The notes under the pieces: generated by a model
Databases searched by the model: none
What the model was told of the DNA's origin: nothing
The model's input: the letters and a program-made list of their open reading frames with translations, nothing else
Translations under genes and position numbers: made by a program
In this document: positions 35,136 through 44,456 of the stretch, in pieces
Position numbering within the stretch: position 1 is the stretch's first letter
Layout: every line of letters begins with the position of its first letter
Assembly: GCF_001816165.1 (NCBI RefSeq)
Contig: NZ_MDZC01000014.1
Location: 79,702 to 143,701, forward strand
Reading direction: 5' to 3'
Length of the DNA stretch: 64,000 nucleotides
Source: Hymenobacter glacialis
GTDB lineage: Bacteria > Bacteroidota > Bacteroidia > Cytophagales > Hymenobacteraceae

Positions 35136-36500
35136 TCAAAAACGGCCGCCCACGGCGTAGCGCAGCCTTGCCAGGGCGCGGCGCTGGTCGGCGCGGGCGT
35201 CGGCGGCGCGCTGCTGGGCGTCGAGCAGCTGGCGGGTGGTTTCGGCTACCTGCACGTAGGGGAAGTCGCCGTTGATGAAGGCGTTGGTGGAGCGGCGCAG
35301 CGCGTCGGTGAGGGTGGGCAGGTAACTGCGCTCCCACAGCGCCACGCTTTGGGTGGCCTGCTCGTACTGGGCGTAGGCTTCGCGCACGTCGAGGTTCACG
35401 GTCTGGCGCAGGGCCAGGTACTGCCAGGAGGCCTGTTCCAGCTCCGCTTTCACCCGGGAGATGCGGCCCTGGTTGCGGTTGAAGATGGGCAGGCCGATGG
35501 CCGCGCCGGGGGCCAGGCTCACGGGCTTGGGGTCGTTGAGGCGGGCGTTCAGCGAGAGCACAAACGAGAACACCCGGCTCCGTTCCCACTTCAGCCGCTT
35601 GCCAATGCCCTCAATGCCGATGCGGGCGGCCCACAAATCGGGGCGGGCGGCGTAGGCTGAATCCAGCAGCGTGCGCAGGGGCGGCACAACCACCGCCGAG
35701 GCGGGTGCGGCCGTAAACCGCAGCGAATCGGCATTCACCGAATCCAGCCCCAGGGTGGCCAACAGGCGCAGCCGGGCCACCTGGGCGTCGCGGCGGGCGC
35801 GGTAGAAGTCGTCCACGGCGCGGAGCGAGTCGGCGCTGGGGGCCACGGTTTCCAGCTCGCTGGCTTCCCCTACCCGGTAGCGGGCCCGCATGATGCGCGC
35901 CACCTCGGCCCGCATCACAATGCCCTCGCGGGCAATGCGCAGCCGCTCATCGGCCAGCGTAATATCGGTGTAGGATACTTGGGCGTCGCGGCTCACCAGC
36001 AGGCCCCGGCTCACCAGGCTTTCGGCCACGCGCTGGGTTTCGAGCTGGGCAGCGTCTACCCGGCCGGGGCGCTGCCAGAGCAGGTCGGAGGCAAAATTCA
36101 GGGCCAGAAAAACCGGCGAAGTGCCGTAGGCCGTCACGCCGGAGAGTACGGGGTTGGCCAGCAGGCCGGCGTCCTGCAAATCGGCCTGGGCCAGGGCCAG
36201 CGTGCTCAGGTCGGCCTGGAAGGCGGGGTTGCGGGTGAGGGCCAGGGTCACGGTTTCGTCCTCGCTCAGGCCATCCTGCAGGTTGGGCAGGGTGGGGGCC
36301 GGAGCGCTGGCGGTGCGGGCGGCGCCCAGCTCGTAGCCGCTGCGGGCCTTGAGGCGCCGCGCCACTTGGTCGCGGTTGTAGGTGGATTTGGTGCTCACGC
36401 AGCCGGCCAGCAGCAGGGGCAGCGCCAGCAGCCAAAGGCCGCGCCAGCAAGGCGAGTAGGCTACAGGATTAAGGAAGTTCTTCAAGGGGGTAACGGTCAC
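35136..36500 (-). CDS. TolC-family outer-membrane efflux lipoprotein (CusC/CzcC-like)
   Basis: 454 residues. GTG start at 36500, lipoprotein signal LPLLLAGC with Cys34, then the TolC repeat: LTRNPAFQADLSTLALAQADL and the long helices (LVSRGLLVSRDAQVSYTDIT, QTVNLDVREAYAQYEQATQS) in two similar halves. This forms the outer-membrane and periplasmic tunnel of an RND efflux complex. It is the first gene of the operon whose adaptor and pump follow. The C-terminus LARLRYAVGGRF is a usual end. Confidence 0.88.
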   Translation of the reverse strand: MTVTPLKNFLNPVAYSPCWRGLWLLALPLLLAGCVSTKSTYNRDQVARRLKARSGYELGAARTASAPAPTLPNLQDGLSEDETVTLALTRNPAFQADLSTLALAQADLQDAGLLANPVLSGVTAYGTSPVFLALNFASDLLWQRPGRVDAAQLETQRVAESLVSRGLLVSRDAQVSYTDITLADERLRIAREGIVMRAEVARIMRARYRVGEASELETVAPSADSLRAVDDFYRARRDAQVARLRLLATLGLDSVNADSLRFTAAPASAVVVPPLRTLLDSAYAARPDLWAARIGIEGIGKRLKWERSRVFSFVLSLNARLNDPKPVSLAPGAAIGLPIFNRNQGRISRVKAELEQASWQYLALRQTVNLDVREAYAQYEQATQSVALWERSYLPTLTDALRRSTNAFINGDFPYVQVAETTRQLLDAQQRAADARADQRRALARLRYAVGGRF

Positions 36501-36773
36501 GGCAACTAGTGTTGGTGCAACAATAAAAGCGCGTACGATTGCTGCATCGTGGGGTAATAAATGGAATTCGTACTAAGGGCGTCGGGCTGCCCGGGGGTTT
36601 TGCCGTTATGGTATATCAGGAAAATTCAGTGGCGCTTATGGGAATGAACACTACCAGCCAAGCTGGTCCACAAGGTTACAAGGCATTTCTGAAGTAAATC
36701 TGTAGGAGTTGTGGTAGTACGCTAAGGAGGGGGGTAGCAGGTTGTGTTCGGGTAAGGCCCGCCAGTACGGTGA

Positions 36774-37490
36774 TTAGTCGCGCCGGGCCAGCCAGTAGGT
36801 GCGGGCATCGCTCCACAGGCGGCTCAAGTCCAGGGCCGAACGGTCGAAGAGCAGGTGCATGCTCCCCACCCAGCCCATGGAACCTACCCACCCAGCCAGC
36901 ACATCAGAGGGGAAATGCACGCCCAGGTACACGCGCGACCAGCCCATGAGCAGCGCCCAGCCCGTGCCCACCACTACCACCACCCACCGCGCACGGGTGG
37001 GCCAGAGCAGCATGCCCAGGGCCAGGGCCAAGGCTGCCGCGCCCATGGCGTGTCCGCTGGGGAAGCTGTAAGTGGTTTCCGGAGCGATGGATGCCCAGAG
37101 CGTGGGGCGGGGACGGGCCAGCAGCAGCTTGGCAAAAAGATTCAGCGCCCCGGCCCCGCCTACCGACAAGAAAAAGAACAGCGCGGCCCGGCGCTGCCGG
37201 GCCAGCAGCAGCCCCACCAGCACGGCTGCTTCCACCACGGGCGTCCAGAAAGTGCCGCCGGCCCGCGACATCCATACCGCAACGGCGTCCTGAATGGGGC
37301 TGTCCATGCGGTGAAGTAATTCCAAAATGGCCTGATCCAGGGGAAGCCCGTCGCCCTCCCACACCTCCTGGCTCACTTTGACGAATACCAGCCACGGGCC
37401 GATAAACCCCAGCAGCAGGCCCAGCAACCGATTGCGGTGGTTGCGCCAGAGCAATTGAATAAAGCCCCAAAGCGTATGCAGCAGGTTCAT
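36774..37490 (-). CDS. PAP2-family phosphatase, membrane
   Basis: 238 residues with about six helices. The PAP2 catalytic motifs are KLLLARPRPT (C1), YSFPSGHAMGAAALALAL (C2, PSGH) and GWSRVYLGVHFPSDVLAGW (C3 with the Arg and His). These remove phosphate from undecaprenyl pyrophosphate, phosphatidate or lipid A. It is on the same strand as the downstream GT39, epimerase and second PAP2 genes, so a lipid or glycolipid role is likely. An N-terminal helix precedes the catalytic region. Confidence 0.9.
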   Translation of the reverse strand: MNLLHTLWGFIQLLWRNHRNRLLGLLLGFIGPWLVFVKVSQEVWEGDGLPLDQAILELLHRMDSPIQDAVAVWMSRAGGTFWTPVVEAAVLVGLLLARQRRAALFFFLSVGGAGALNLFAKLLLARPRPTLWASIAPETTYSFPSGHAMGAAALALALGMLLWPTRARWVVVVVGTGWALLMGWSRVYLGVHFPSDVLAGWVGSMGWVGSMHLLFDRSALDLSRLWSDARTYWLARRD

Positions 37491-37532
37491 GGCAGTAGCG
37501 CGGGCGGCGTTTAAGAAAGTAGAAAACAGCGC

Positions 37533-39203
37533 CTATCGCTCATAATATACCCGCCATTTGCCCACATCCTGGCGCTGCGGCAGGCGCTGCAGCAGCCACT
37601 GGTGCTCGGGGTGCACCTCGCCTTTCACCAGCAGCAGGGGGCGCTGCCGCAGCAGCGAGTCCAGGGCGGCGGGGGGCGGGCCACTAAGGTCCAGCCAAGT
37701 GGCGCGCCAGCGTGAATCAGTCTCGAACTGCGTTTCGCGCACCAGGTTGTGGTTGCCGGCATACAACGACACCGGCACCCGTCCCATCGCAAAAGCCAGC
37801 GAGGGCAGTAGTTCGTCATAAACCAGCAAGGGGCGGTTCTGCAGGCCGGCTTGCTCCAAGGCAGCCACCACGGGTTGGGTGCCGTTAAAGGTCAGTTCGT
37901 TGGCCTGGAGCAGCGGTTTGGCGGCCAGGAGCAGGGCCACCATAAACACGGTAGCGCCCCCCAGAAGTCGTTTTTTGGGGGCCTGACGGCTGTAGCCGGC
38001 CAGGTATACCAGGCCCGCCACGCCCAGCGCCGCCACGCCGCTGGTGGGCAGCGGCACCATCAGGTAGGTGAGGCCAGCCGCCACGGGCAGCGCCGCGAGT
38101 GCGGCCAGCACCACGGCCCAAAAGACCAGCAGGCCGGTGCTCCAGCGGGCCAGGCCGGTAGCGGGCAACTGGTGCAGGTAATAAGAAGTGAGCAGCGCCA
38201 TTCCCGTAAAAACCGGCAACACGTACAGCAGCAGTTTCGACTGCGACAGGGAAAAAAATATTACCGGCACCAGCACCCACCACAGCCAGATGCTGCGCCA
38301 CGGCAGCGGCAGGGCTTTCCAGCCCGTGCGCACTGCCTGCGTCAGCAGCAGCCCCGACCAGGGTAAGCTGGTAGCCGGCACCAGCACCAGGTAAAACCAC
38401 CAGGGTTTGGCGCGCCCAAACGCCCCGGCGCTGGCGAACCGCTCCACGGTGTGCCCCACCAGAAAGTAGCGCAGGAAAGCCGGATTTTCAGCCACCAGAT
38501 ACCCGTACCAGCTCAAGCCCACCCCAATAACCAGGGCCAGCCCCGCAGCGTGATGCCAGGTAAAAGGCCTCCGTGCCCGCTGGCCGCGAAAGTAAAAGCT
38601 GGCCACGGCCATCAGCGGCAGCAGAAGCCCCACGGGCCCTTTGGTGAGAAACGCCAGCCCCAGCGCCACCCAAAAGACGTAGAACCCGCCCCAGCCGCCC
38701 CGGTGGTAGTGGTGCAGGACGCCGTAGGCCGCCACCAGTTCCCAGGTAGCCAGGTAGCTGTCGGTGGTGACGTTGAGGGCCGAAATCCACACCACGGGAA
38801 ACGTGCCGTACACAATGGCCGCACCCAGCGCCCGGCTGGGGTTGTTCTCGAAAATTAGCCGGCCTATTCCGTACACCAGCACCACCTGCGCCAGCACCGC
38901 CAGCACCGGCAGCAGCCGCACGCCCGCCACCGAAGAGCCGGTGAGGCCCAGGCCCACCGCCGTGAGCCAGTAGGTGAGCGGGGGTTTGTGAAAATGGTAG
39001 ATGCCCAGCAGCCGCGGATGCAGCCAGTCGCCGGACGCCAGCATCTCCCGCCCAATTTCGGCGTAGCGGGCCTCGCTGCTTTCCAGCGGCCCCCAGCTGC
39101 CCAGCCCAATGCCCAGCGCCCCCGCCAGCAGCAGCAGAAACACGAGTAATGCCTTCGGGACCTTGCCGCTCTGCGCGGGCTGTTTTATGCCAATGCTTTC
39201 CAT
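37533..39203 (-). CDS. GT39-family glycosyltransferase, ArnT-like
   Basis: 556 residues with about twelve helices. After TM1 the first loop has GSWGPLESSEARYAEIGRE, where the Glu-Ala-Arg-Tyr region is the ArnT/PMT-type catalytic loop, then HKPPLTYWLTAVG. ArnT-type enzymes move a sugar from a polyprenyl carrier to lipid A or similar lipids; the family also transfers mannose to proteins. The C-terminal 130 residues are a periplasmic domain. It stands between two PAP2 genes and an epimerase, which supports glycolipid modification over protein mannosylation. Confidence 0.85.
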   Translation of the reverse strand: MESIGIKQPAQSGKVPKALLVFLLLLAGALGIGLGSWGPLESSEARYAEIGREMLASGDWLHPRLLGIYHFHKPPLTYWLTAVGLGLTGSSVAGVRLLPVLAVLAQVVLVYGIGRLIFENNPSRALGAAIVYGTFPVVWISALNVTTDSYLATWELVAAYGVLHHYHRGGWGGFYVFWVALGLAFLTKGPVGLLLPLMAVASFYFRGQRARRPFTWHHAAGLALVIGVGLSWYGYLVAENPAFLRYFLVGHTVERFASAGAFGRAKPWWFYLVLVPATSLPWSGLLLTQAVRTGWKALPLPWRSIWLWWVLVPVIFFSLSQSKLLLYVLPVFTGMALLTSYYLHQLPATGLARWSTGLLVFWAVVLAALAALPVAAGLTYLMVPLPTSGVAALGVAGLVYLAGYSRQAPKKRLLGGATVFMVALLLAAKPLLQANELTFNGTQPVVAALEQAGLQNRPLLVYDELLPSLAFAMGRVPVSLYAGNHNLVRETQFETDSRWRATWLDLSGPPPAALDSLLRQRPLLLVKGEVHPEHQWLLQRLPQRQDVGKWRVYYER

Positions 39204-39211
39204 ATCAGCTA

Positions 39212-40210
39212 TCAGCGCGCCTGAAGTGGTACCGCAGAAAGTTCCGGCTTGGCATCAAACCAGGCCGCAAACTGGCGCAGGCCCTCGGCCAGCGGCGTGC
39301 GGGGCGCGTAGCCCAGCAGGCGGTAGGCCTTGGTATTGTCGGCGTAGGTGGTGGCCACGTCGCCGGGCTGCTCGGGCTCAAACGCCAGCTGCGGCACCAC
39401 GCCCACGGCCGCGCCCACAGCGGCTATCAGGTCCAGCAGGGCCACGGGGTGGCTGTTGCCCAGGTTCACGGTTTCGTAGGTGCCGGGGTGCTGCAGCAGG
39501 TAGTTCAGGCCCCGCACAATGCCGTCCACCGTATCGGCTACAAAAGTATAGTCCCGCGAGGTGCTGCCATCGCCGTAGACCGGGATGGGCTGCCCGGCCC
39601 GCAGCAGCCGGGCAAACTTATGAATGGCCAGGTCGGGCCGCTGGCGGGGGCCGTACACGGTGAAAAACCGCGCATTGAGCACGCTCATCTGGTAGAGGTG
39701 ATGGTAAGTAAAGGTGAGGGCCTCACCGCTCAGCTTGCTGGTCGCGTAGGGCGAAATGCAGCGTGCCAGCAGCGGCTCATCCTCGCCAAAGGGGATGGCC
39801 GGCGTGTTGCCGTACACGGAAGAAGAGGAGGCGAAAAGTAGCGTCCGAATGCCCCGCTCCCGCATCCACTCCAGCAGATGCGTGGTGCCAAGGACGTTGT
39901 TTTCCATGTAAGCTGCCGGCTCCCGCAGCGAGGGCCCCACGCCGGCTTTGGCAGCCAAATGGATTACGGCATCGTAGGCGAGGGCCGGCAGGGCGGCCGT
40001 GAGGGCAGCAGGCCCCTGGCGCAGGTCGGCTTCGCAGAAAGAGAACCGGGGGTGCTGGCGCAGCGCCGTCAGGTTTTGCTCTTTCAGCTGGCGGTGGTAG
40101 TACGGGTCGAAGTTGTCGAGGCCCACTACGCGGCAGCCATCGGCCAGCAACCGCTCGCACAAGTGGGAGCCAATAAAGCCGGCGCTGCCGGTAACTAAAC
40201 AAGTAAGCAT
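39212..40210 (-). CDS. NAD-dependent nucleotide-sugar epimerase (UDP-glucuronate 4-epimerase-like)
   Basis: 332 residues from the ATG at 40210. Extended SDR: LVTGSAGFIGSHLCERL (NAD-binding GxxGxxG), DNFDPYYHRQLKEQNL, IHLAAKAGVGPSL, active-site ISPYATSKLSGE (YxxxK), and SSSSVYG. Sequence GPSLREPAAYMENNVLGT is typical of UDP-glucuronate or UDP-glucose 4-epimerase types. It would supply the sugar donor for glycosylation. Nine bases separate it from the GT39 gene. Confidence 0.88.
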   Translation of the reverse strand: MLTCLVTGSAGFIGSHLCERLLADGCRVVGLDNFDPYYHRQLKEQNLTALRQHPRFSFCEADLRQGPAALTAALPALAYDAVIHLAAKAGVGPSLREPAAYMENNVLGTTHLLEWMRERGIRTLLFASSSSVYGNTPAIPFGEDEPLLARCISPYATSKLSGEALTFTYHHLYQMSVLNARFFTVYGPRQRPDLAIHKFARLLRAGQPIPVYGDGSTSRDYTFVADTVDGIVRGLNYLLQHPGTYETVNLGNSHPVALLDLIAAVGAAVGVVPQLAFEPEQPGDVATTYADNTKAYRLLGYAPRTPLAEGLRQFAAWFDAKPELSAVPLQAR

Positions 40211-40353
40211 CAAGTAAGCAGCGAAAATAAGCAGGAGGGTTTGCCCGCTCGGTGGATTGGGTGCCAGCTTACTGCCACGCCCGTGGCCCCGCCAGGCCAG
40301 TCAGTCATTGAAATAATTGAAAAACCTCCGGTAATTCGACAGCGAAGACTGGC

Positions 40354-41148
40354 CTACAACTGCAATACCGCCATGGCCCCAATGGCCCCCTGCTGGTAGG
40401 TGGGCAGCACCAGGGCCCGGTTGCCCAGCACCTTGCGCAGTGGCTTCGTCACCCGCGGATACAGCCAGTAGGCCGCTTCCGTCGACAGAATGCCCACGCC
40501 CGCCCCGGCCAGCACATCCGAGAGCCAGTGCACGTCTTTGGCCATGCGAATGCCCGCCGTGGCGGCCGCCACCGAGTAGCCGCCCACGCTGTACCAGCGG
40601 CTACGCCCGCCGTACTCCTTGTGCAGGAACGTGGCGGAGGCAAAGGCCAGGCTGGTGTGCTGGCTGGGGAAGGAATGGAAATCGGAACCGTCGGGCCGTT
40701 GCACGTGCGCGAGCTTTTTCAGGTTGCCGGTCAGCGCGTCGTTGAGCGTGAAAGCCAGCGCTGCCAGCAGCAGCTGGTCGACTGGCTTGTGGCGTCCCTG
40801 CACGCCCGATAGGCCCAGGCCCAGCGCCACTGCCCCGGGCAGGTAGCGCATCTGGTCGTCGAGGTTTGTGATGGGCCGGCCCACATGCTCCCTTATTTCC
40901 TCGCGGGTTTCTTCATCGGTTTCCAGCAGGGCCACTTTGTGGGTGGTCAGGGCGCCAGCCGTGAGCAGCAGCGCCGGGGGCAGGAGCTTCCGCACGGTGG
41001 GGCGCTGCCAGATGCGCTGCGGCAACGGGCGCACGGAAGGAGTAGCGAGCGAATCCGGGGATTGGGCGAGCGCTGCCGGCAGTTGCTGGGCGCGCAACGG
41101 CAGCAAGGGCAACAACCAAGTCAGCGCCGCAAACAGGTATCGGGTCAT
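40354..41148 (-). CDS. PAP2-family phosphatase, secreted/periplasmic
   Basis: 264 residues. A signal peptide (about 1-20, LLPLRAQQ) precedes a helical region, then the PAP2 motifs LKKLAHVQRPDGSDFHSF (C1 with Arg-Pro), FPSQHTSLAFASATF (C2, PSQHT) and GIRMAKDVHWLSDVLAGAG (C3). These lipid phosphatases are distinct from the one at 36774 in having fewer helices and a signal peptide. It lies just downstream of the histidine kinase gene, suggesting control by that two-component system. Confidence 0.88.
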   Translation of the reverse strand: MTRYLFAALTWLLPLLPLRAQQLPAALAQSPDSLATPSVRPLPQRIWQRPTVRKLLPPALLLTAGALTTHKVALLETDEETREEIREHVGRPITNLDDQMRYLPGAVALGLGLSGVQGRHKPVDQLLLAALAFTLNDALTGNLKKLAHVQRPDGSDFHSFPSQHTSLAFASATFLHKEYGGRSRWYSVGGYSVAAATAGIRMAKDVHWLSDVLAGAGVGILSTEAAYWLYPRVTKPLRKVLGNRALVLPTYQQGAIGAMAVLQL

Positions 41149-41223
41149 GGGAAGTGGGCCGAAGTAGGAGAGTAATTTACGGACTGATTTTGTTAGATAT
41201 TCTGAAGAGCCACCCGCTTGCCA

Positions 41224-42477
41224 TTAAAATACCACCCGCAAGGTGTGCAGGGCCTGCTCGGCGGCGTATTCGTACCGCACTTCAAACCCGTAGAACGAGG
41301 CGATGCTCTGCACGATGGACAGCCCCAGGCCGGGCGAATCGGAGGCGGCGTTCTGCTTGCGGAATCGCTCGAAAAACCGAGCCGGCTGCTGCCCGGCCGC
41401 CAGCACCGGCCCCGTGTTGCTGATGGCCAGCTCTTTGGATGTGAGTATCACCTGCAGCAGGCCGCCCGGGTGGTTGTGCCGGATGGCGTTGTGCAGCAGG
41501 TTGCTCACCAGCGAGTCGGCCAGCGCCGGGTGCAACTGCAGCGCTTGGGTCGTGGGCAGGCTCACTTCCAGTCGCAGCTGCTTTTCCTCCACAAACGCCT
41601 CCAGCTGCCCTAGTTTTTCGCGTAGCAACTCGGCCAGTGGCACCGGCCGGGCCGCGGCAAACTGCTGGTTCTCAATTTTGCTGAGCAGCGTCAGGCCCTG
41701 GTGCAGGCGGGCCAGGCGCTGCACGGCGGCGTAGAGGTCGGCTACGAGTGGGCCGGCCGGCGCCGGCAAATCCGGCAGCTGCAGCAGCTGCTCCAGCTTG
41801 GCCTGCATAATGGCCAGCGGCGTGCGGGTTTCATGGGCCGCGTTTTCGGTAAACTCCTTGAGCACGGCGTAATCAGCCGCCACCCGTTCACTGAGACGGG
41901 TGAGGGCGAGGTTGAGCTGCGCAAACTCCTCGATGCGGGTGCCGGGCAGCTGCAGTACCTGGTGCTGGCGCACGTCGTAGGCGCTCAATTGCTGCAGGGT
42001 GCGTTCAAACGGTGCCCAGAGGCGGCGCGCCAGCCACCGGTTGAGCAATACCACCCCCAGTAGCAAGGTGCCCAGCACGCCCAGCAGCAACCACATAATC
42101 AGACGGCGCACGTCTTCCGTTTCCAGCAGCGACTTGCTCAGCGACACCCACTGGGGCTGCCCGTTTAACTGTAGTCGAAACGTGAGTTGGCGGTAGGGCT
42201 CCAGCTCATTTTCCAGCGGTTCCAGCAGCAGCACATTGTGCAGGCCCTCGGGCCGGGGCTGGGCGCTCAGCTGCATCCGGCCTTCAAATGGGGTGCCCGG
42301 CAGCTGACCCGTGCGCCCTACTTCCCGGCGCAGGTAGTCCCGCTGCTGCAACAGCCGCTCCTCCACCTCTCGCTGGAGTGCCCACAGCACCCCAACGTAC
42401 AGCAGCCCGCTCCCGATGGTGAAGAGCAGGCCAGCCAGCAGCACGTAGTAGCGGTTGGTAGCGGTCAGCAGCTTCAT
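41224..42477 (-). CDS. Sensor histidine kinase
   Basis: 417 residues. TM1 at about 11-32 and TM2 at about 127-148 enclose a small periplasmic sensor of about 95 residues. A HAMP-like linker follows, then the H-box EFTENAAHETRTPLAIMQAK with phospho-acceptor His215, an N-box near LVSNLLHNAIRHNHPG, and the G-box region SDSPGLGLSIVQSI. The start ATG overlaps the response-regulator stop by four bases, so the pair is co-translated. Its small sensor and neighbours resemble a PmrB-type kinase. Confidence 0.9.
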   Translation of the reverse strand: MKLLTATNRYYVLLAGLLFTIGSGLLYVGVLWALQREVEERLLQQRDYLRREVGRTGQLPGTPFEGRMQLSAQPRPEGLHNVLLLEPLENELEPYRQLTFRLQLNGQPQWVSLSKSLLETEDVRRLIMWLLLGVLGTLLLGVVLLNRWLARRLWAPFERTLQQLSAYDVRQHQVLQLPGTRIEEFAQLNLALTRLSERVAADYAVLKEFTENAAHETRTPLAIMQAKLEQLLQLPDLPAPAGPLVADLYAAVQRLARLHQGLTLLSKIENQQFAAARPVPLAELLREKLGQLEAFVEEKQLRLEVSLPTTQALQLHPALADSLVSNLLHNAIRHNHPGGLLQVILTSKELAISNTGPVLAAGQQPARFFERFRKQNAASDSPGLGLSIVQSIASFYGFEVRYEYAAEQALHTLRVVF

Positions 42478-43151
42478 TCTGCGCTGAATTTGTAGCCCAC
42501 CCCGTACACGGAGCGGATGTAGTCGGCGGCGCCCTTGTCCTGCAGCTTGCGGCGCAGGTTTTTGAGGTGGGTATAGAGAAAATCGAAGGAGTCGGCCGCA
42601 TCAGCGGCGTCGCCCCACACGTGCTCGGCAATGGATGCCTTGGTGACCACCCGGCCCGGATGCGTGAGCAGGTAGAGCAGCAAGTCGTATTCCTTGCGGG
42701 TGAGCACCACCGGCTCGCCGTGCACCAGCACCTGGGCCTGGTCGGGTAGCACCGTCAGTTCCTGAAACAGCAGCTGGCGCTGCCCCTGGAACTGCCGCCG
42801 CCGGATAATGGCCTTCAGCCGGGCGCTCAGCTCCGAGAGGTGAAACGGCTTGGCCAGGTAGTCATCGGCCCCCAGCTCCAGGCCCAGTACTTTGTCGTCG
42901 AGCGCGCCCCGGGCCGAGATTATCAGCACGCCGGCCGGCGAGTTATCGGCCTTGAGCGTGCGCAGCACGTCCAGCCCGTTGCCATCGGGCAGGGTCAGGT
43001 CCAGCAGCACGCAGTCGTATTGGTAGAGTTTTATTTTCTCGTGGGCTTCCCCGTAGCTCACCGCCGCTTCCACCACGTAGCCATCCTGGCGCAGGTATTC
43101 TACCAGCGAGGAGCGCAGGGCCGGCTCGTCTTCTACAATCAGCAGCTTCAC
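42474..43151 (-). CDS. OmpR-family response regulator
   Basis: 225 residues from GTG at 43151 (VKLLIVEDEPALRSSL). Receiver with acidic pair near residue 7-9, phospho-acceptor Asp51 in YDCVLLDLTLPDG and the Lys in LGADDYLAKPFHLSEL; then a winged helix-turn-helix with VLTRKEYDLLLYLLTHPG, and SVYGVGYKFSAE at the end. The frame continues upstream for 111 codons without any family match; that extension is rejected. It activates or represses its target promoters in concert with the kinase at 41224, likely including the PAP2 and GT39 genes. Confidence 0.92.
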   Translation of the reverse strand: MKLLIVEDEPALRSSLVEYLRQDGYVVEAAVSYGEAHEKIKLYQYDCVLLDLTLPDGNGLDVLRTLKADNSPAGVLIISARGALDDKVLGLELGADDYLAKPFHLSELSARLKAIIRRRQFQGQRQLLFQELTVLPDQAQVLVHGEPVVLTRKEYDLLLYLLTHPGRVVTKASIAEHVWGDAADAADSFDFLYTHLKNLRRKLQDKGAADYIRSVYGVGYKFSAE

Positions 43152-43614
43152 GGGAATGCAAGGTTGGAAACAGCCGAAAGGTAGCCGGCAATTCTGAAGA
43201 CTTTCTGATGAGCCATCCATTCCTTGTCCGGGGCTTCCATGCCTGCGCCGTTCCCTGCAGCCGGCTCTCGGGGTTCTGCGGCCCCGCTGCCTTCTTGCCG
43301 CACCGAGCCATGGCCTTGGGTGACTCTGCATGCACGCCGAAAGTGCCGCTGGTGCCACAGCTCGGCCTGGATGCGAGCCATCGCTGCACAGGCACAGAGC
43401 GGCCGGCCCGGCACAGTGGCAAGTTAAAAGGCAAGGGAACAAATCGCGCAAAGCGGTGTTAGCGAGCCTGAGCGGCCCGCTCACTCGGCCCTAACGTGTG
43501 CCGGCCGGCACCAGCCCGGCCCTCGCCGGTGCCCAACGTCCGGCCGGGGCGGGTTTGCGTAGGTACGCTTTGGCGGCCTGGCCGCTACATTTTTCGTCTT
43601 CCTTTTAGGACTGT
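43152..43614. other. Intergenic region between divergent regulator and msrA
   Basis: About 460 bases without a supported gene. GC-rich, with short inverted repeats around CCGGCCGG. Presumably holds both promoters; no clean -7 box. Confidence 0.4.
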
Positions 43615-44310
43615 ATGCCCATGACCCATTTTTTGAAAACTAACCTCACGGCCCTGTTGGTATTGCTGCTGCTGGCTTCCTGTACCGAACAGCCTGCCGG
43701 CGCTCAGCAAACCACCACCCAATCCGCGGTTCGGTCCACGGTCGGACCCGCGCCCGCAAACATGCAGGGTCTGGCCACGGCCACCTTCGCCGGCGGCTGC
43801 TTCTGGTGCACCGAAGAGGTGTTTGAGGAGCTCAAGGGCGTGAAAGCTGTGGTGTCGGGCTACAGCGGCGGGCGCGAAGCCAACCCCACTTACGAGCAAG
43901 TAGGTGCGGGCGAAACCAGCCACGCCGAAGCTGTGGAGGTATACTACGACCCCAAGGAAGTAAGCTTTGCCACGCTGGTGGATGTGTTTTTCCGGGCCGC
44001 CCACGACCCCACCACCCTCAACCGCCAGGGCCCCGATGCCGGGGCGCAGTACCGCTCCGTAGCCTTCTACCGCAGTCCTGCCGAAAAGAAAGCCATCGAC
44101 GACGCCATTGCCCGCGTCAATGCCAGCAAGCAATACGGCAGCGCCATCGTCACCCAGGTGGTACCGTTCCAGAAGTTCTGGCCTGCCGAGGACTACCACC
44201 AGGGCTACTACCGCCTCCACCCCGAGTCTGGGTACATAGAAAACGTGTCGGTTCCTAAAGTGGAGAAGTTCCGACACAAATTCCCCGAGCTGCTGAAAAA
44301 CCCGCTGTAA
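43615..44310 (+). CDS. msrA: Lipoprotein peptide-methionine (S)-S-oxide reductase
   Basis: 231 residues. Lipoprotein signal LLLLASC with Cys23, then the MsrA domain from about residue 55: ATFAGGCFWCTEEVFEEL, where Cys62 in GCFWC is the catalytic cysteine, then VVSGYSGGREANPTYEQVG, HAEAVEVYYDP, GAQYRSVAFY and a C-terminal region YHQGYYRLHPESGY. MsrA repairs S-forms of methionine sulfoxide in proteins. The lipoprotein signal places this copy at the envelope, so it repairs periplasmic or surface proteins. A strong hairpin follows it. Confidence 0.92.
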   Translation: MPMTHFLKTNLTALLVLLLLASCTEQPAGAQQTTTQSAVRSTVGPAPANMQGLATATFAGGCFWCTEEVFEELKGVKAVVSGYSGGREANPTYEQVGAGETSHAEAVEVYYDPKEVSFATLVDVFFRAAHDPTTLNRQGPDAGAQYRSVAFYRSPAEKKAIDDAIARVNASKQYGSAIVTQVVPFQKFWPAEDYHQGYYRLHPESGYIENVSVPKVEKFRHKFPELLKNPL

Positions 44311-44327
44311 ACAGCTGGTCTTCTACA

Positions 44328-44402
44328 GTGCCAACGCAGAAAGCATCCTCTCACCTGGGAACAAATCGTTCCGGGATGAGAGGATGCTTTCTGCGTTGGC
44401 AC
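44328..44402. terminator. Terminator hairpin between convergent msrA and DUF6134 genes
   Basis: Perfect arms of 26 bases beginning GTGCCAACGCAGAAAGCATC around a 23-base loop. The inner part resembles the nested element at 61379-61468, so it may be a repeat used as a terminator. Confidence 0.85.
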
Positions 44403-44456
44403 GGTGGGGAGGCGCGGCAGCACCGGTTTTACTGCACCCACAAAAGCAGCTTCGCG

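Noticed and set aside
43152..43484. 111-residue N-terminal extension of the response regulator
   Set aside because: The receiver domain begins at GTG 43151; the extension is unordered and matches no domain.
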